Assembly (NCBI GenBank): GCA_027364995.1
Contig: DAHXOG010000001.1
Span: 1-27,079 of the forward strand
Direction of reading: 5' to 3'
Origin: Candidatus Mancarchaeum sp.
GTDB lineage: Archaea; Micrarchaeota; Micrarchaeia; Micrarchaeales; Micrarchaeaceae
Length of the DNA stretch: 27,079 bases
Positions 1-7,609 of this stretch are shown here, piece by piece. The translations under genes and the position numbers were made by a program. Position 1 is the stretch's first letter. Each line of letters opens with the position of its first letter. The notes under the pieces are model-generated. The model was not told the DNA's origin. It did not search any database and saw only the letters and a program-made list of their open reading frames with translations.

Positions 1-153
1 GAACTCCTTAAGCCATATTGAAAATTGTATGAACTTTTTAATACCTAGGTCATGTCCTTTAAAAAGATTCATTTTGTTGCTCTTTGCCCATCTCCTGTTA
101 CCATCAGGAATCAATGCTACGCTTGCCGGTATTATTGGTTCTCTCTTATCCAT
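1..153 (-). CDS. uppS: Cis-prenyltransferase (undecaprenyl/polyprenyl diphosphate synthase), N-terminal part, cut by window edge
   Basis: Reading the minus strand from an ATG at 153 gives 51 open codons to the window edge. Residues 13-23 read VALIPDGNRRW, the diagnostic cis-prenyltransferase signature (family form H-V-A-I-I-x-D-G-N-x-R-W-A) holding the catalytic Asp and the diphosphate-binding Asn/Arg/Arg. A GHDLG segment near residue 35 matches the family's conserved GH..G. The enzyme adds isopentenyl units in cis to make the long polyprenyl lipid carrier used in archaeal N-glycosylation, which fits the many sequon-rich proteins nearby. The usual His just before V-A is replaced by Ser-Val here. 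An AAAGGTG ribosome-binding site lies 6 nt before the ATG. The plus-strand ORF over the same bases is its shadow. Most of the gene lies outside the window. Confidence 0.9.
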   Translation of the reverse strand, partial: MDKREPIIPASVALIPDGNRRWAKSNKMNLFKGHDLGIKKFIQFSIWLKEF

Positions 154-184
154 TATTGCACCTTTAAGCGCCTATTTCAAATAC

Positions 185-197
185 CTTTTTATATAAC
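185..197 (-). promoter_or_regulatory. TATA box for the cis-prenyltransferase gene
   Basis: The minus strand carries TTATATAAAAAGG here. An archaeal TATA box at this place puts the transcript start near 165, just before the ribosome-binding site and ATG at 153. This is inferred from spacing only. Confidence 0.45.
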
Positions 198-374
198 TAA
201 TTTAAATTCTTTGCGTGAATACTTCGCCCGTTATTAAGTACCTTGAATTATCCGAATTGATGCAGATACTTTTAATTATAATTACATGCAATATAATATA
301 TATAATGCTGTAGTAATTGTGGAAATGGCGGTTGCATTTAATTATGGCCGTTGATTATTCGAAACGGTGGTGTT

Positions 375-1589
375 TTGATAAGAGGGACACTTTTTTACGA
401 ACCTGAAAGCCTTGACCTTATAAAAGGCAACGAAAGCGCAATAGCGGAGCTTAGGCGCTTCGCGCTTTCATTTAAGATGGGCAAACACGAAAGGCCATTG
501 CTCGTTTATGGGCCCACAGGCGTAGGAAAAAGCACAGCAGTAAGATTATTGGCCAAGGAGAATGGATGGCATGTTATAGAGCTAAATGCAAGCGACTACA
601 GGGATAAGGAAAGCATAAGCAAGCTATTGCTTGCGGCTTCGCAAAGCAGAGGGCTTTTCGGAAGCAGGAATATGATATTTTTGGATGAAGTTGATGAGTT
701 GAGCTCAAGGTTCGATAAGGGAGCATCAACAGCGATAAGCGAGCTCATGACCAAGTCGAAGAATCCAATAATAATGATAGCAAACGACATGTGGGACCAG
801 AAGATAACATTCTTGAGGAATTCAACTACGCCAGTGGAATTCAAGCGCCCAAAGCAGTTTGTTATTGAGGAGATATTGAACAATGTTGCTAAGGAGGCGG
901 GTATAACCCCAGGAAAGGGGATAATAGCCGCAATATCTGTCCGTTGCGGAGGCGATGTAAGAAGCGCAATAGGCGATATGCTTACGCTTGGAAATTCGGC
1001 AGAGGAGGAGCTTGATTACATAGGATTGCGTGACAAAAAGGGCTACATATTCGATACCCTTGACAAAATATTCCTTTCCAATACCGTTGCCGCACCTTTA
1101 AGGGCAATAGCGAATTCGGATAATAATGTGGACATGATGATAAAATGGGTGGACCAGAATATAACAAAGCGATATACGAATGCTTCAGATGTAGCCGTTG
1201 CATACATGAACTTAGCTGACGCTACCGTATATTATTCAAGGGCGATAAGGTCGCAGTATTATACTTATTGGAGATATATGAATGTGATGATGTCGAGTGG
1301 CGTTGCGCTTTCCAAAAGCTCGTATCCGCAAATAAGGTTGAGGTATGAGTTTCCGAAGACCATAAAGGAGTTAAGCTCGACAAAGGGGGAACGTTCGGCA
1401 ACAACGGAGATAGCAAAAAAATTGCAAAGGCATATCCATGAAAGCATATCGACAATAAAGGAAAATTATATCCCCATGCTGAGAACAATGCTGAAGGGCA
1501 TGGAATACGACGAAGCGGAGCAATTCTTGTCCAGCAAATATGGATTGGAGCAGAAGCAGATGGAGTTTTTGGGGGTTAAATCGCGCTAG
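375..1589 (+). CDS. rfcL: Replication factor C large subunit (clamp loader)
   Basis: AAA+ ATPase that, with RfcS, opens and loads the PCNA clamp at primer-template junctions. From the chosen start, Walker A is GPTGVGKS at residues 46-53, Walker B is FLDEVDE, sensor 1 follows near IMIAND, and the sensor 2 region is GGDVRSAIGD. The C-terminal collar half is helical. The last residues, QKQMEFLG, resemble a PCNA-interacting PIP box but are one residue short of the canonical Q-x-x-h-x-x-a-a. The frame is open from TTG 351. I prefer TTG 375 because GGTGG lies 4-5 nt upstream and the protein then starts close to the usual family N-terminus; 404 aa is a little short for the family. It is divergent from uppS. 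Its stop overlaps the stop of the convergent DHH nuclease within a shared CTAG. Confidence 0.93.
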   Translation: MIRGTLFYEPESLDLIKGNESAIAELRRFALSFKMGKHERPLLVYGPTGVGKSTAVRLLAKENGWHVIELNASDYRDKESISKLLLAASQSRGLFGSRNMIFLDEVDELSSRFDKGASTAISELMTKSKNPIIMIANDMWDQKITFLRNSTTPVEFKRPKQFVIEEILNNVAKEAGITPGKGIIAAISVRCGGDVRSAIGDMLTLGNSAEEELDYIGLRDKKGYIFDTLDKIFLSNTVAAPLRAIANSDNNVDMMIKWVDQNITKRYTNASDVAVAYMNLADATVYYSRAIRSQYYTYWRYMNVMMSSGVALSKSSYPQIRLRYEFPKTIKELSSTKGERSATTEIAKKLQRHIHESISTIKENYIPMLRTMLKGMEYDEAEQFLSSKYGLEQKQMEFLGVKSR

Positions 1590-2974
1590 CTTTTTATTCG
1601 CGATTCCATCTCCTTTATCAGAATCTTTAGGAAGTCGTTTGGAGCGTATTCATCCTCTATTTTTATGCTCGCTGCCTCGTTATGCCCACCGCCATTCATT
1701 ATGAAATCGGTATTATCCTTCATTTCCGATATCATTGGGAGTAAATCCAAACGCTTGGTGAGCTCTTTGCTTACCCGTATGGAATACAGGCTTTTGTTAT
1801 AAACTATAGTGACAGACGGCTTATACCTCTGCTCTATGGCATCTCCGAATACTGAGGTGAATCTTCCATGCCTCACGTATTTATACTTGTTTTTTGATAT
1901 TTGCGAATAGTCTAGCGTGACGATGTTGAAGCCGTCGTATTTATGCAATTTGGAGTGTGAAATGCCTATGGATATGGCTTCGTTTATCTGCTCCTCGGCA
2001 TCCGAGAATACGCTGTCAAACTTATTTTTGTTCTCTACTATTGCCACCATGGATTTTGGCGTGATGTTGGTTCCCTTCGAACTATTTTCCGTAGTTATTG
2101 CATCGAGCACCATGGCAAGCTGGAACGCACTGGAATCATTTATGGCATAGGCGCTATGATCGCTCAGCAATGAGGCCTTGACCATGTCGTTAGCCTTTAT
2201 GTTCGCCAATTTTGAAGCGACTGCGCAAGCTATCGATCCCGCAGTTATGTCCGAACCTAGCCCATAGAGCCATGGGTTTACGTAATTGGCCTTTAGCTTG
2301 CTGTCGAAGCCTTCGGATACCGGGTGATGGTCAATCCATATTACGTCAGCGTATGAGCTCATTTGGTTTATCGGCAAAATGCTTTCGTCAACAGTCCCAA
2401 AATCCATAATGCATAGCAAAGGCTTTGATATTGAGCTGAATTGCGCAAGCCTAAGCTTGTCATATGACAATGCCTGCATCGTGTAGGCTACTCCTTTGTT
2501 CATTATCCAGAGGCAATTTGAGGTATCTATTCTATTCTCTTTCTCAAGCTTTTCCAATGCCTTGAAAATAGCTATCGCTCCCGAAGCCCCATCACAGTCG
2601 TTATGGAACCTGAATATTATGGGTGCGCCTGTAATGAAATTCTGGAATATCCTTGATGCCATTTCGCTTATTTTAGCTTCCATTTTTGTAAATGCAGAAT
2701 CCAGTTCCTTTATGCGGGTAGTTATACCGTTATAATCTGGCCTTTCGGATAGCATTTTAGATACTAAGCCATTATACTCCTCGACGGTGGCTTTTCTACC
2801 AGTTATATTCTTAGCTTGTATTTGTGAGGAAAAATCCTCTTCGTTCAATTCCACGATATCCAGCGGCTCGGTTATGGCTGATGAGTACAGTTGGATAGGC
2901 GCGCTTCCCATCATAGTGCAGAACTGCATGTTGTTTGGGGCATTCCTTATACTCGTTATAATGAATCTGTGCAT
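1586..2974 (-). CDS. RecJ/GAN-like DHH-family phosphoesterase (single-strand exonuclease)
   Basis: 462-aa DHH phosphoesterase. The metal-binding motifs are in order: HNDCDG at residues 124-129 (motif I), DFGT at 191-194 (motif II), DHH at 215-217 (motif III), and a C-terminal DHHA1 domain with GGGH at 428-431 for substrate binding. In archaea this family includes the GINS-associated nuclease GAN, the Cdc45 relative that joins GINS and MCM, and other RecJ-like DNA or RNA 5'-3' exonucleases. Lying tail-to-tail with rfcL is compatible with a replication or repair role, but which branch it belongs to cannot be told from sequence alone. About 115 residues precede the DHH domain and I do not recognise a domain there. 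No strong ribosome-binding site lies before the ATG at 2974; the ATG at codon 16 or 21 is an alternative. An AT-rich promoter-like stretch lies at 3015-3040. Confidence 0.85.
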   Translation of the reverse strand: MHRFIITSIRNAPNNMQFCTMMGSAPIQLYSSAITEPLDIVELNEEDFSSQIQAKNITGRKATVEEYNGLVSKMLSERPDYNGITTRIKELDSAFTKMEAKISEMASRIFQNFITGAPIIFRFHNDCDGASGAIAIFKALEKLEKENRIDTSNCLWIMNKGVAYTMQALSYDKLRLAQFSSISKPLLCIMDFGTVDESILPINQMSSYADVIWIDHHPVSEGFDSKLKANYVNPWLYGLGSDITAGSIACAVASKLANIKANDMVKASLLSDHSAYAINDSSAFQLAMVLDAITTENSSKGTNITPKSMVAIVENKNKFDSVFSDAEEQINEAISIGISHSKLHKYDGFNIVTLDYSQISKNKYKYVRHGRFTSVFGDAIEQRYKPSVTIVYNKSLYSIRVSKELTKRLDLLPMISEMKDNTDFIMNGGGHNEAASIKIEDEYAPNDFLKILIKEMESRIKS

Positions 2975-3196
2975 TTTATATTGCGCCTTGATTTTGTTGC
3001 TTTACGTTTCTGGATTATATTTTTAATTATATAGTTTTATGCATGCGTTTGATCATAGGCTTAAAATACAATAAAATAACACTTTGAGTCAGGGAATTGG
3101 AGCTGCGGCGTAAATACAAACACATGCTTCTTTCAATTATCCTATATGCTTTTGGAATCTGAAAAAGCCATGTCTTAATGCATGTTCTCTTTTGGA

Positions 3197-4240
3197 TCAT
3201 GAGATATTAGTGGTGGAATTGGCAGTGGAATTAGTAGCATTATAAACTTCACTGACGCAATCTGCCTTTGCTGTCGAGTTAGAGATTGGCTGGCAGTAAG
3301 TGCTGTTATGATATGACACGGCAAAACCGGTAAAGCAGGCATTTACTGTAAGTGAGCCGCCATATATGCTTGACGAATCGCATTCCGAGATTGCAGCCGT
3401 AAGGTTCAATTTTGGTATTGGCTTGGTCGTTGTGTTTATTGAAGCGTAGCAATCCGCTCCGAACTCCTGGCTAAGATTGCCACATAAGGTTTTATTCTTA
3501 TATATGACGGCAACCGAGTAGTAGCATAGGCCTTTATCTGAGATATTTAGCAGATATGAGTATGGTACCTCTGAAGTTAGGTTGCTTGAAACCGAAGAAA
3601 ACATTCTGGATATAGGTATGTCAGTAGTTGCGTTTGTTCCTAGCCCTGAACAATACGATGGATTGCCAGTAGATAGCGCATCGGAATATCCGCTAAAGCT
3701 CATGCATTGATAGGATAGGTTTGAATCTGTTATTCCGCTGCATAAAGATGCATTGCTAAAATCAACGGATTTTGCAAATGAATACAGGCATTCCGACCTA
3801 TATGAGCCATTGCTTATCAGATTGCAGTATGATTCGTTATGCGAACTTATGCTTACGTTGCTTATGCACGTGGATGCGCCCAATGGATTTGGTATTGATG
3901 AGCATATTGAAGCATTTGCAGTAGATTCGGCCACTGACGCAAAGCAATCGGTTTGCAGCCCGATATCGGATATCTCTGAGCAGTAACTTGCATTATGGGA
4001 GCTTAAAGCCTCTGTTTGGAAACATGAATTCCTTTGTGTTGAGAAGACTGCGCTGGAGCAACTCTTAGGCGCATCTATATACAATGAGGATATTATTGCC
4101 AGGATTATTATGATTCCCACAAGCAGGCCTATGCGCACATACTCGTTTTTTGTTTTTTGCTTTAGTTCAGTTTCTTCTTTGGCGTCTTTAGTATTTTTAA
4201 GATCGTTTGTTGCTAAGCCTTTGGATTTTCTGCTTTGCAT
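3197..4240 (-). CDS. Membrane-anchored surface protein with N-sequon/C-x11-C repeats
   Basis: 347 aa. A charged cytoplasmic N-terminus of about 35 residues is followed by one hydrophobic segment (about 36-55, VRIGLLVGIIIILAI), then a roughly 290-residue Ser/Asn/Cys-rich ectodomain. The ectodomain has a repeat of 26-30 residues of the form N-x-S-x-C-x11-C: NASYC, NASIC, NESYC and NASLC are each followed by the second Cys after exactly 11 residues, and NSTYC near the C-terminus shows the same spacing. Each repeat puts an N-glycosylation sequon at Cys minus 4, so a disulfide-stabilised, glycosylated external domain is likely (inference). I do not recognise a named family. The ATG overlaps the stop of the upstream KaiC-like gene (TAATG), so translation is probably coupled. 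The 3' side is a 220-bp spacer shared with the DHH gene's promoter. Confidence 0.8.
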   Translation of the reverse strand: MQSRKSKGLATNDLKNTKDAKEETELKQKTKNEYVRIGLLVGIIIILAIISSLYIDAPKSCSSAVFSTQRNSCFQTEALSSHNASYCSEISDIGLQTDCFASVAESTANASICSSIPNPLGASTCISNVSISSHNESYCNLISNGSYRSECLYSFAKSVDFSNASLCSGITDSNLSYQCMSFSGYSDALSTGNPSYCSGLGTNATTDIPISRMFSSVSSNLTSEVPYSYLLNISDKGLCYYSVAVIYKNKTLCGNLSQEFGADCYASINTTTKPIPKLNLTAAISECDSSSIYGGSLTVNACFTGFAVSYHNSTYCQPISNSTAKADCVSEVYNATNSTANSTTNIS

Positions 4241-4980
4241 TATGGAATATCACCCATCTGGTCAACAGTGTAGATATTAATGCCGTTTGAAGTTATCTCG
4301 TATGGCGCAAGAGCCCAGCTGTGGTTTGTGCCGCGCATTTTAACAACCTCTGCGGTAAGTGTGCGCCGGTCTTCCCTGCTCATTTGGTAGAGTATTATTA
4401 TCCCATCGAAGATGAAGAATTCTGGGGAATATTTAAGCTTTTCGCGATCTGCGAAATCTATCTCTACGGTAAGGAATGTAGTTACATTGAGCCTGCGCAG
4501 ATTTGACATTAGCATGAGCATTGAACGCCTGTAATCGTATTTATTTATAAGCATGAGCTTTAACAGGGATATTGAATCTATGACAACGCATTTGGCGTTG
4601 TTCTTTTTTATTATTGACTCTATATCGGATATTATGTTCCCAAAAGCATAGTTTGCGGAGTCTGTTTCAGATTTGAGCCTTGATGATGGGTCCTCGCCAT
4701 CTATTATTATAAGCTGCTTTTTTATTATTTCGTCTATATCCTTAAAATCCTTGAATGCTTGCTTTATGTTGCTAAGCAGTACCTCTGGTTTTTCCTCAAG
4801 CGCTATAAAGGCCCCGGGTATGCCGGCCTTTGCATTGCGGTATAGTATCTCAAAAGACATAAGTGTTTTGCCTGCACCAGGGCCTCCAGCTATAATTACT
4901 TGGTTATTCTCCGGAACGCCCCCATCAAGCATTGAATCTAGGCCGTTAATGCCTGTCTTCACCCTTATGTTATCACCCAT
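4240..4980 (-). CDS. KaiC/RadA-superfamily ATPase (single KaiC domain)
   Basis: 246 aa from the chosen ATG. The N-terminus, TGINGLDSMLDGG (9-21), is the typical KaiC-domain opening. Walker A is GGPGAGKT (32-39), the paired catalytic glutamates are in ALEEKPE, and Walker B is CVVIDSISLL. It is one RecA-like domain, unlike the double-domain cyanobacterial KaiC. Archaeal single-domain KaiC proteins are linked to signalling and membrane-associated processes (archaellum protein FlaH is one); the exact role here is unknown. The frame extends 11 codons upstream, but that start overlaps the TATA-like element at 5013-5021. The ATG at 4980 with AGGTTTTAAC before it fits a short-leader transcript. The stop overlaps the start of the sequon/Cys-repeat protein, so the two are probably co-translated. 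Confidence 0.85.
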   Translation of the reverse strand: MGDNIRVKTGINGLDSMLDGGVPENNQVIIAGGPGAGKTLMSFEILYRNAKAGIPGAFIALEEKPEVLLSNIKQAFKDFKDIDEIIKKQLIIIDGEDPSSRLKSETDSANYAFGNIISDIESIIKKNNAKCVVIDSISLLKLMLINKYDYRRSMLMLMSNLRRLNVTTFLTVEIDFADREKLKYSPEFFIFDGIIILYQMSREDRRTLTAEVVKMRGTNHSWALAPYEITSNGINIYTVDQMGDIP

Positions 4981-5012
4981 GTTAAAACCTATAATTAGCT
5001 TCTCATAGCACA

Positions 5013-5021
5013 TTTAAATAA
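5013..5021. promoter_or_regulatory. Shared divergent TATA element (ATTTAAATA)
   Basis: The core ATTTAAAT is self-complementary, so it can place TBP in either direction. Spacing predicts starts near 4990 (minus, KaiC-like gene) and near 5043 (plus, membrane protein). It is the only good TATA candidate in the 85-bp divergent gap. Inferred from position and sequence. Confidence 0.45.
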
Positions 5022-5065
5022 GTTTTTAATGAATATAATTGTATATTAATGCCAGAAGTGCTTAC

Positions 5066-5836
5066 GTGATAAAAAAGATTGTTTACATAGGGCTGATTAT
5101 GCTTGCGCTCAGCATAATCATTTATTATGCAATATTCTCAAGCTCGCTTAGCAGCATTTCAAGCACTGCAGGTTATTCGAGGGCTTATAACAATTTCACG
5201 CTGAACTCAAATTCCATAAATGTATTCAACTTTTCTTCGGAAAATAGCACTGCAAGCTTTTATTTGGAAAGCTCGAATAAGCCAATAAACGCCTTCCTTG
5301 CAAATAGCACAGGTTATAAGGCATGGAAAGCGCTCAATTTGAATTCTTCGGATGCGAGCTCATTAACCGCAGTAAAATCATTAGAGGGCAAAGGCGTGCT
5401 TATAGCTTACGAAAATGTGACAAACGCAACAGTCCCTGCCTATTCGGGGGCGTTTTATGTCTATAACAACACCAATATGACGCTCGGGCTTTTGGGCAGT
5501 GGAACTTTCTATTTTATCACCACATTATATGATAGTAATGAAGTACATGCATCAGTGAATGGCACTTTTATAAAGAATGTGACCATAACTGGACTCATCA
5601 GCAAGGCTAAGGACCTCAGTTATGACAGCTTGGCAGTTACCGTGCTTTTCATACTCAGCCTTATAATCATATTAGTTGGGATATTGAAACAGGACAAAAG
5701 CAAACAAAAGGAGGAAATAAAGCCGGAGGTCATAGATGAGCTTTATAAAAACGTAAAAACGCAAAGGCAGTCGGAGCATGCCGGCAAACAGCAGGGCAAT
5801 AGTGGCAAAGGGCCAAAAAAGGGAACGCAGCAGTAA
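5066..5836 (+). CDS. Two-TM sequon-rich membrane protein, unidentified
   Basis: About 256 aa from GTG 5066. A hydrophobic segment begins almost at the N-terminus (IVYIGLIMLALSIIIYYAIF). An external loop of about 150 residues has many Asn-X-Ser/Thr sites. A second hydrophobic segment (SLAVTVLFILSLIIILVGIL) is followed by a Lys/Gln-rich cytoplasmic tail of about 55 residues. The frame is open from TTG 5039, but that codon would lie upstream of the transcript start predicted by the shared TATA element, so GTG 5066 (MIKKIVYIG) is preferred with modest certainty. It is divergent from the KaiC-like ATPase and likely co-regulated with it, suggesting a common envelope-related role (inference). I do not recognise a family. 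There are no cysteines in the external loop, unlike the repeat protein across the promoter. Confidence 0.75.
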   Translation: MIKKIVYIGLIMLALSIIIYYAIFSSSLSSISSTAGYSRAYNNFTLNSNSINVFNFSSENSTASFYLESSNKPINAFLANSTGYKAWKALNLNSSDASSLTAVKSLEGKGVLIAYENVTNATVPAYSGAFYVYNNTNMTLGLLGSGTFYFITTLYDSNEVHASVNGTFIKNVTITGLISKAKDLSYDSLAVTVLFILSLIIILVGILKQDKSKQKEEIKPEVIDELYKNVKTQRQSEHAGKQQGNSGKGPKKGTQQ

Positions 5837-5844
5837 GGCATAAA

Positions 5845-5853
5845 CTATTTATT
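5845..5853 (+). promoter_or_regulatory. TATA box of the XRE regulator
   Basis: CTATTTATT, centred near 5849, predicts a transcript start near 5875, inside the palindrome at 5861-5880 and about 23 nt before the ATG at 5898. Inferred from spacing. Confidence 0.45.
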
Positions 5854-5860
5854 CGTTCTA

Positions 5861-5880
5861 TGTCTAACTATAGTTAGACA
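5861..5880. promoter_or_regulatory. Perfect 20-bp palindrome, likely operator of the XRE regulator
   Basis: TGTCTAACTA is followed directly by its exact reverse complement TAGTTAGACA. It lies between the TATA box and the ATG of a helix-turn-helix regulator and covers the predicted transcript start. That is the position expected for an autorepressor site bound by a dimer. The palindrome is read directly; the operator role is inferred. Confidence 0.6.
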
Positions 5881-5897
5881 AAGTTTAAGTTGATTTG

Positions 5898-6590
5898 ATG
5901 GATGAACTAGCTGAAAAGATAGCGGGTGAGATTGCATTATCGGAAAGCCCTGGAAGCGTGATGAAGAAGTGGAGGGAGCTATTCGGAGTAACGCAAGCAG
6001 AGCTTTCCAAGGCCATAAAGATATCTGCTTCAACAATAAGCGATTACGAGAGCAATAGGAGGATCAGCCCAGGCGTTGCCATAATAAAAAGGTTCGTGGA
6101 CACGCTTTTTGAGATAGACGAAAGCAAGGGCAGTACCGTAAAGGCAAGCCTGGAAAAGTTTGCAGGGCAGCAGAAGGACGAGGGATTGCCTTATATAATA
6201 CATGATTTCGGCACTCCGATAACCGGCATAGACTTCAACAGGATAATAGAAGGAAAGATCATAGCCAATCCGAACCAATTGGACAGCATAAAGCTTTTCG
6301 GCTACACAAAGCTCGACAGCCTTAGGATAATATTGGAGATGCAGCCGGCTGATTACCCTAAATTGTTCGGTTCAACAACCGAGCGCGTATTCATTTTCCA
6401 GAATGTTAGCACCGGAAGGTCGCCACTTGTAGTAATAAGGGTTGCGCCAATAAAACCGCGCGTAGTGGTTATACACAACCTTACCAACATAGACAAGCTT
6501 GCGATAAAGATAGCGCAGATAGAGAAAATACCCCTGCTGACCAGCAAGCTCACAATGGAAGAGATAGAAGAAAGGCTAAAGAAGATATGA
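5898..6590 (+). CDS. XRE-family helix-turn-helix transcriptional regulator (archaeal COG1709-like)
   Basis: 230 aa. The helix-turn-helix is near residues 28-55: FGVTQAELSKAIKISASTIS followed by DYESNRR, with the TQAELS first helix and the S-T-I-S-x-Y-E recognition helix typical of the Cro/CI group. The C-terminal 150 residues form an alpha/beta domain with an FGTPITG loop and FGYTKLDSL. This layout matches archaeal predicted regulators of the COG1709 type and may sense a ligand or a partner. A TTG lies just before the ATG; I use the ATG. A perfect 20-bp palindrome lies 18 nt upstream, suggesting autoregulation. It is convergent with the flavin reductase gene, and an interleaved pair of palindromes separates them. 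Confidence 0.85.
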   Translation: MDELAEKIAGEIALSESPGSVMKKWRELFGVTQAELSKAIKISASTISDYESNRRISPGVAIIKRFVDTLFEIDESKGSTVKASLEKFAGQQKDEGLPYIIHDFGTPITGIDFNRIIEGKIIANPNQLDSIKLFGYTKLDSLRIILEMQPADYPKLFGSTTERVFIFQNVSTGRSPLVVIRVAPIKPRVVVIHNLTNIDKLAIKIAQIEKIPLLTSKLTMEEIEERLKKI

Positions 6591-6615
6591 AAAAGCTTGT
6601 CCTTACATGATGCGG

Positions 6616-6648
6616 AAGATTGCGCATGCGCAATCTTATTGTGCATGC
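6616..6648. terminator. Interleaved palindromes between convergent genes
   Basis: AAGATTGCGCA followed by TGCGCAATCTT is a perfect 22-bp palindrome at 6616-6637. A second inverted repeat, GCATGCGCAAT at 6624-6634 and ATTGTGCATGC at 6638-6648, reuses its right half with a 3-nt loop and one G-U pair in the plus-strand RNA. Lying between two 3' ends, a bidirectional termination or RNA-stability role is plausible, but archaea do not depend on hairpin terminators. Confidence 0.4.
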
Positions 6649-6660
6649 TTGGTTTTGTGA

Positions 6661-7395
6661 TTAGCCCCAAACATCGGCTCGAATCTCCTCTTTAGGCACA
6701 TTTAACTGCACCAGCGCAGCCTTTATTGCGTTCACAAATGGCAATGGGCCGCATACATAGGTTGTCCTGTCGTTTATGTCAGGGGCGGCATCCTTTATCA
6801 TGGCTGAATCTACGTGGCCGGTCTTGCCAGTCCAATTGTCATCTTCCTGAGGCCTTGTTACCGTTATAAGCAATTTAATGCCTAGCTCATCCTTCAATTG
6901 CATAAGCTCGTCCTTTCTTATTATTTCAGTTGGGAACTTTATGCTGTATATAAGTATAATGTCTGTACCGGCATTTATCTTCTTGATGTGCCTAAGCATA
7001 GACATGAATGGCGCAAAGCCCGTACCTCCTGCTATGAAAACTACCTTTTTATTCTGCTCAGGTACAAACTTGAATTGGCCGTAAGGGCCGGTTATCTGGT
7101 ATCTGTCTCCAGGCTTTGATTGAAGAAAATATGAGGTATGCCCGCCGTGCTCCTTTACGATATAGTATTCCATTTCCTCGGAATTAGGCTCGGATGCTAT
7201 TGAGAATGCCCTTCCTATGTACAATTTCCCAGTATCTTTATCTATTCCGGATATCATTGCGAACATCCCTGCGTCGAAATCCATAACGCTCCCGTCTACT
7301 GCCTTAAGCCTTACTAACTGCACCTCAGGCGTTTCGCTGGATGATTGCGTCAATTCATATACCTTTTTTGAAACAGGATAAATTTTGCCTTCCAT
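6661..7395 (-). CDS. FAD/NAD(P)-binding oxidoreductase (ferredoxin-NADP reductase type)
   Basis: 244 aa with the two-domain ferredoxin reductase fold. The FAD domain has RAFSIASEP (family R-x-Y/F-S), then GPYGQF. The NAD(P) domain begins GGTGFAPFMSML and ends with CGPLPFVNA and a terminal aromatic (DVWG). The length fits a free reductase without a fused 2Fe-2S domain. The donor and acceptor cannot be told; relatives include ferredoxin reductases, the PyrK electron-transfer subunit and hydrogenase gamma subunits. The C-terminal iron-sulfur cysteines typical of PyrK are absent, and the PyrD in this window is of the quinone-linked type, so no PyrK role is proposed. I choose ATG 7395 over GTG 7404 because GAGTGA lies 6 nt upstream. 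Confidence 0.85.
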   Translation of the reverse strand: MEGKIYPVSKKVYELTQSSSETPEVQLVRLKAVDGSVMDFDAGMFAMISGIDKDTGKLYIGRAFSIASEPNSEEMEYYIVKEHGGHTSYFLQSKPGDRYQITGPYGQFKFVPEQNKKVVFIAGGTGFAPFMSMLRHIKKINAGTDIILIYSIKFPTEIIRKDELMQLKDELGIKLLITVTRPQEDDNWTGKTGHVDSAMIKDAAPDINDRTTYVCGPLPFVNAIKAALVQLNVPKEEIRADVWG

Positions 7396-7561
7396 GTTTG
7401 TCACTCGTTTTCAATAGATTAAGTTGGATAATGATTATAAAGTGTTCCATGGTATTCTGTATAATGTATTAAAACAACTGCGATAGCGACATCATGGAAT
7501 CCAATTGTATAAGTTTATGAAAAACGTATAAATATTATACTTACCGTTAATCTGACATCCT

Positions 7562-7581
7562 CCCACGAATGAATTCGTGGG
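7562..7581. repeat. Right-end hairpin of the IS605-type element
   Basis: CCCACGAAT, a 2-base loop and ATTCGTGGG form a perfect 9-bp stem just beyond the 3' end of tnpB. Its stem is nearly identical to the left-end hairpin, as expected for the structures TnpA recognises. The tnpB-associated guide RNA would end beside it. Confidence 0.75.
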
Positions 7582-7609
7582 GTTCCTCTTGGTTCGGTGT
7601 CTCTGCCGT

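Noticed and set aside
52..237. 61-codon plus-strand ORF
   Set aside because: It is antisense to the clear cis-prenyltransferase N-terminus (1-153, minus) and has no recognisable content.
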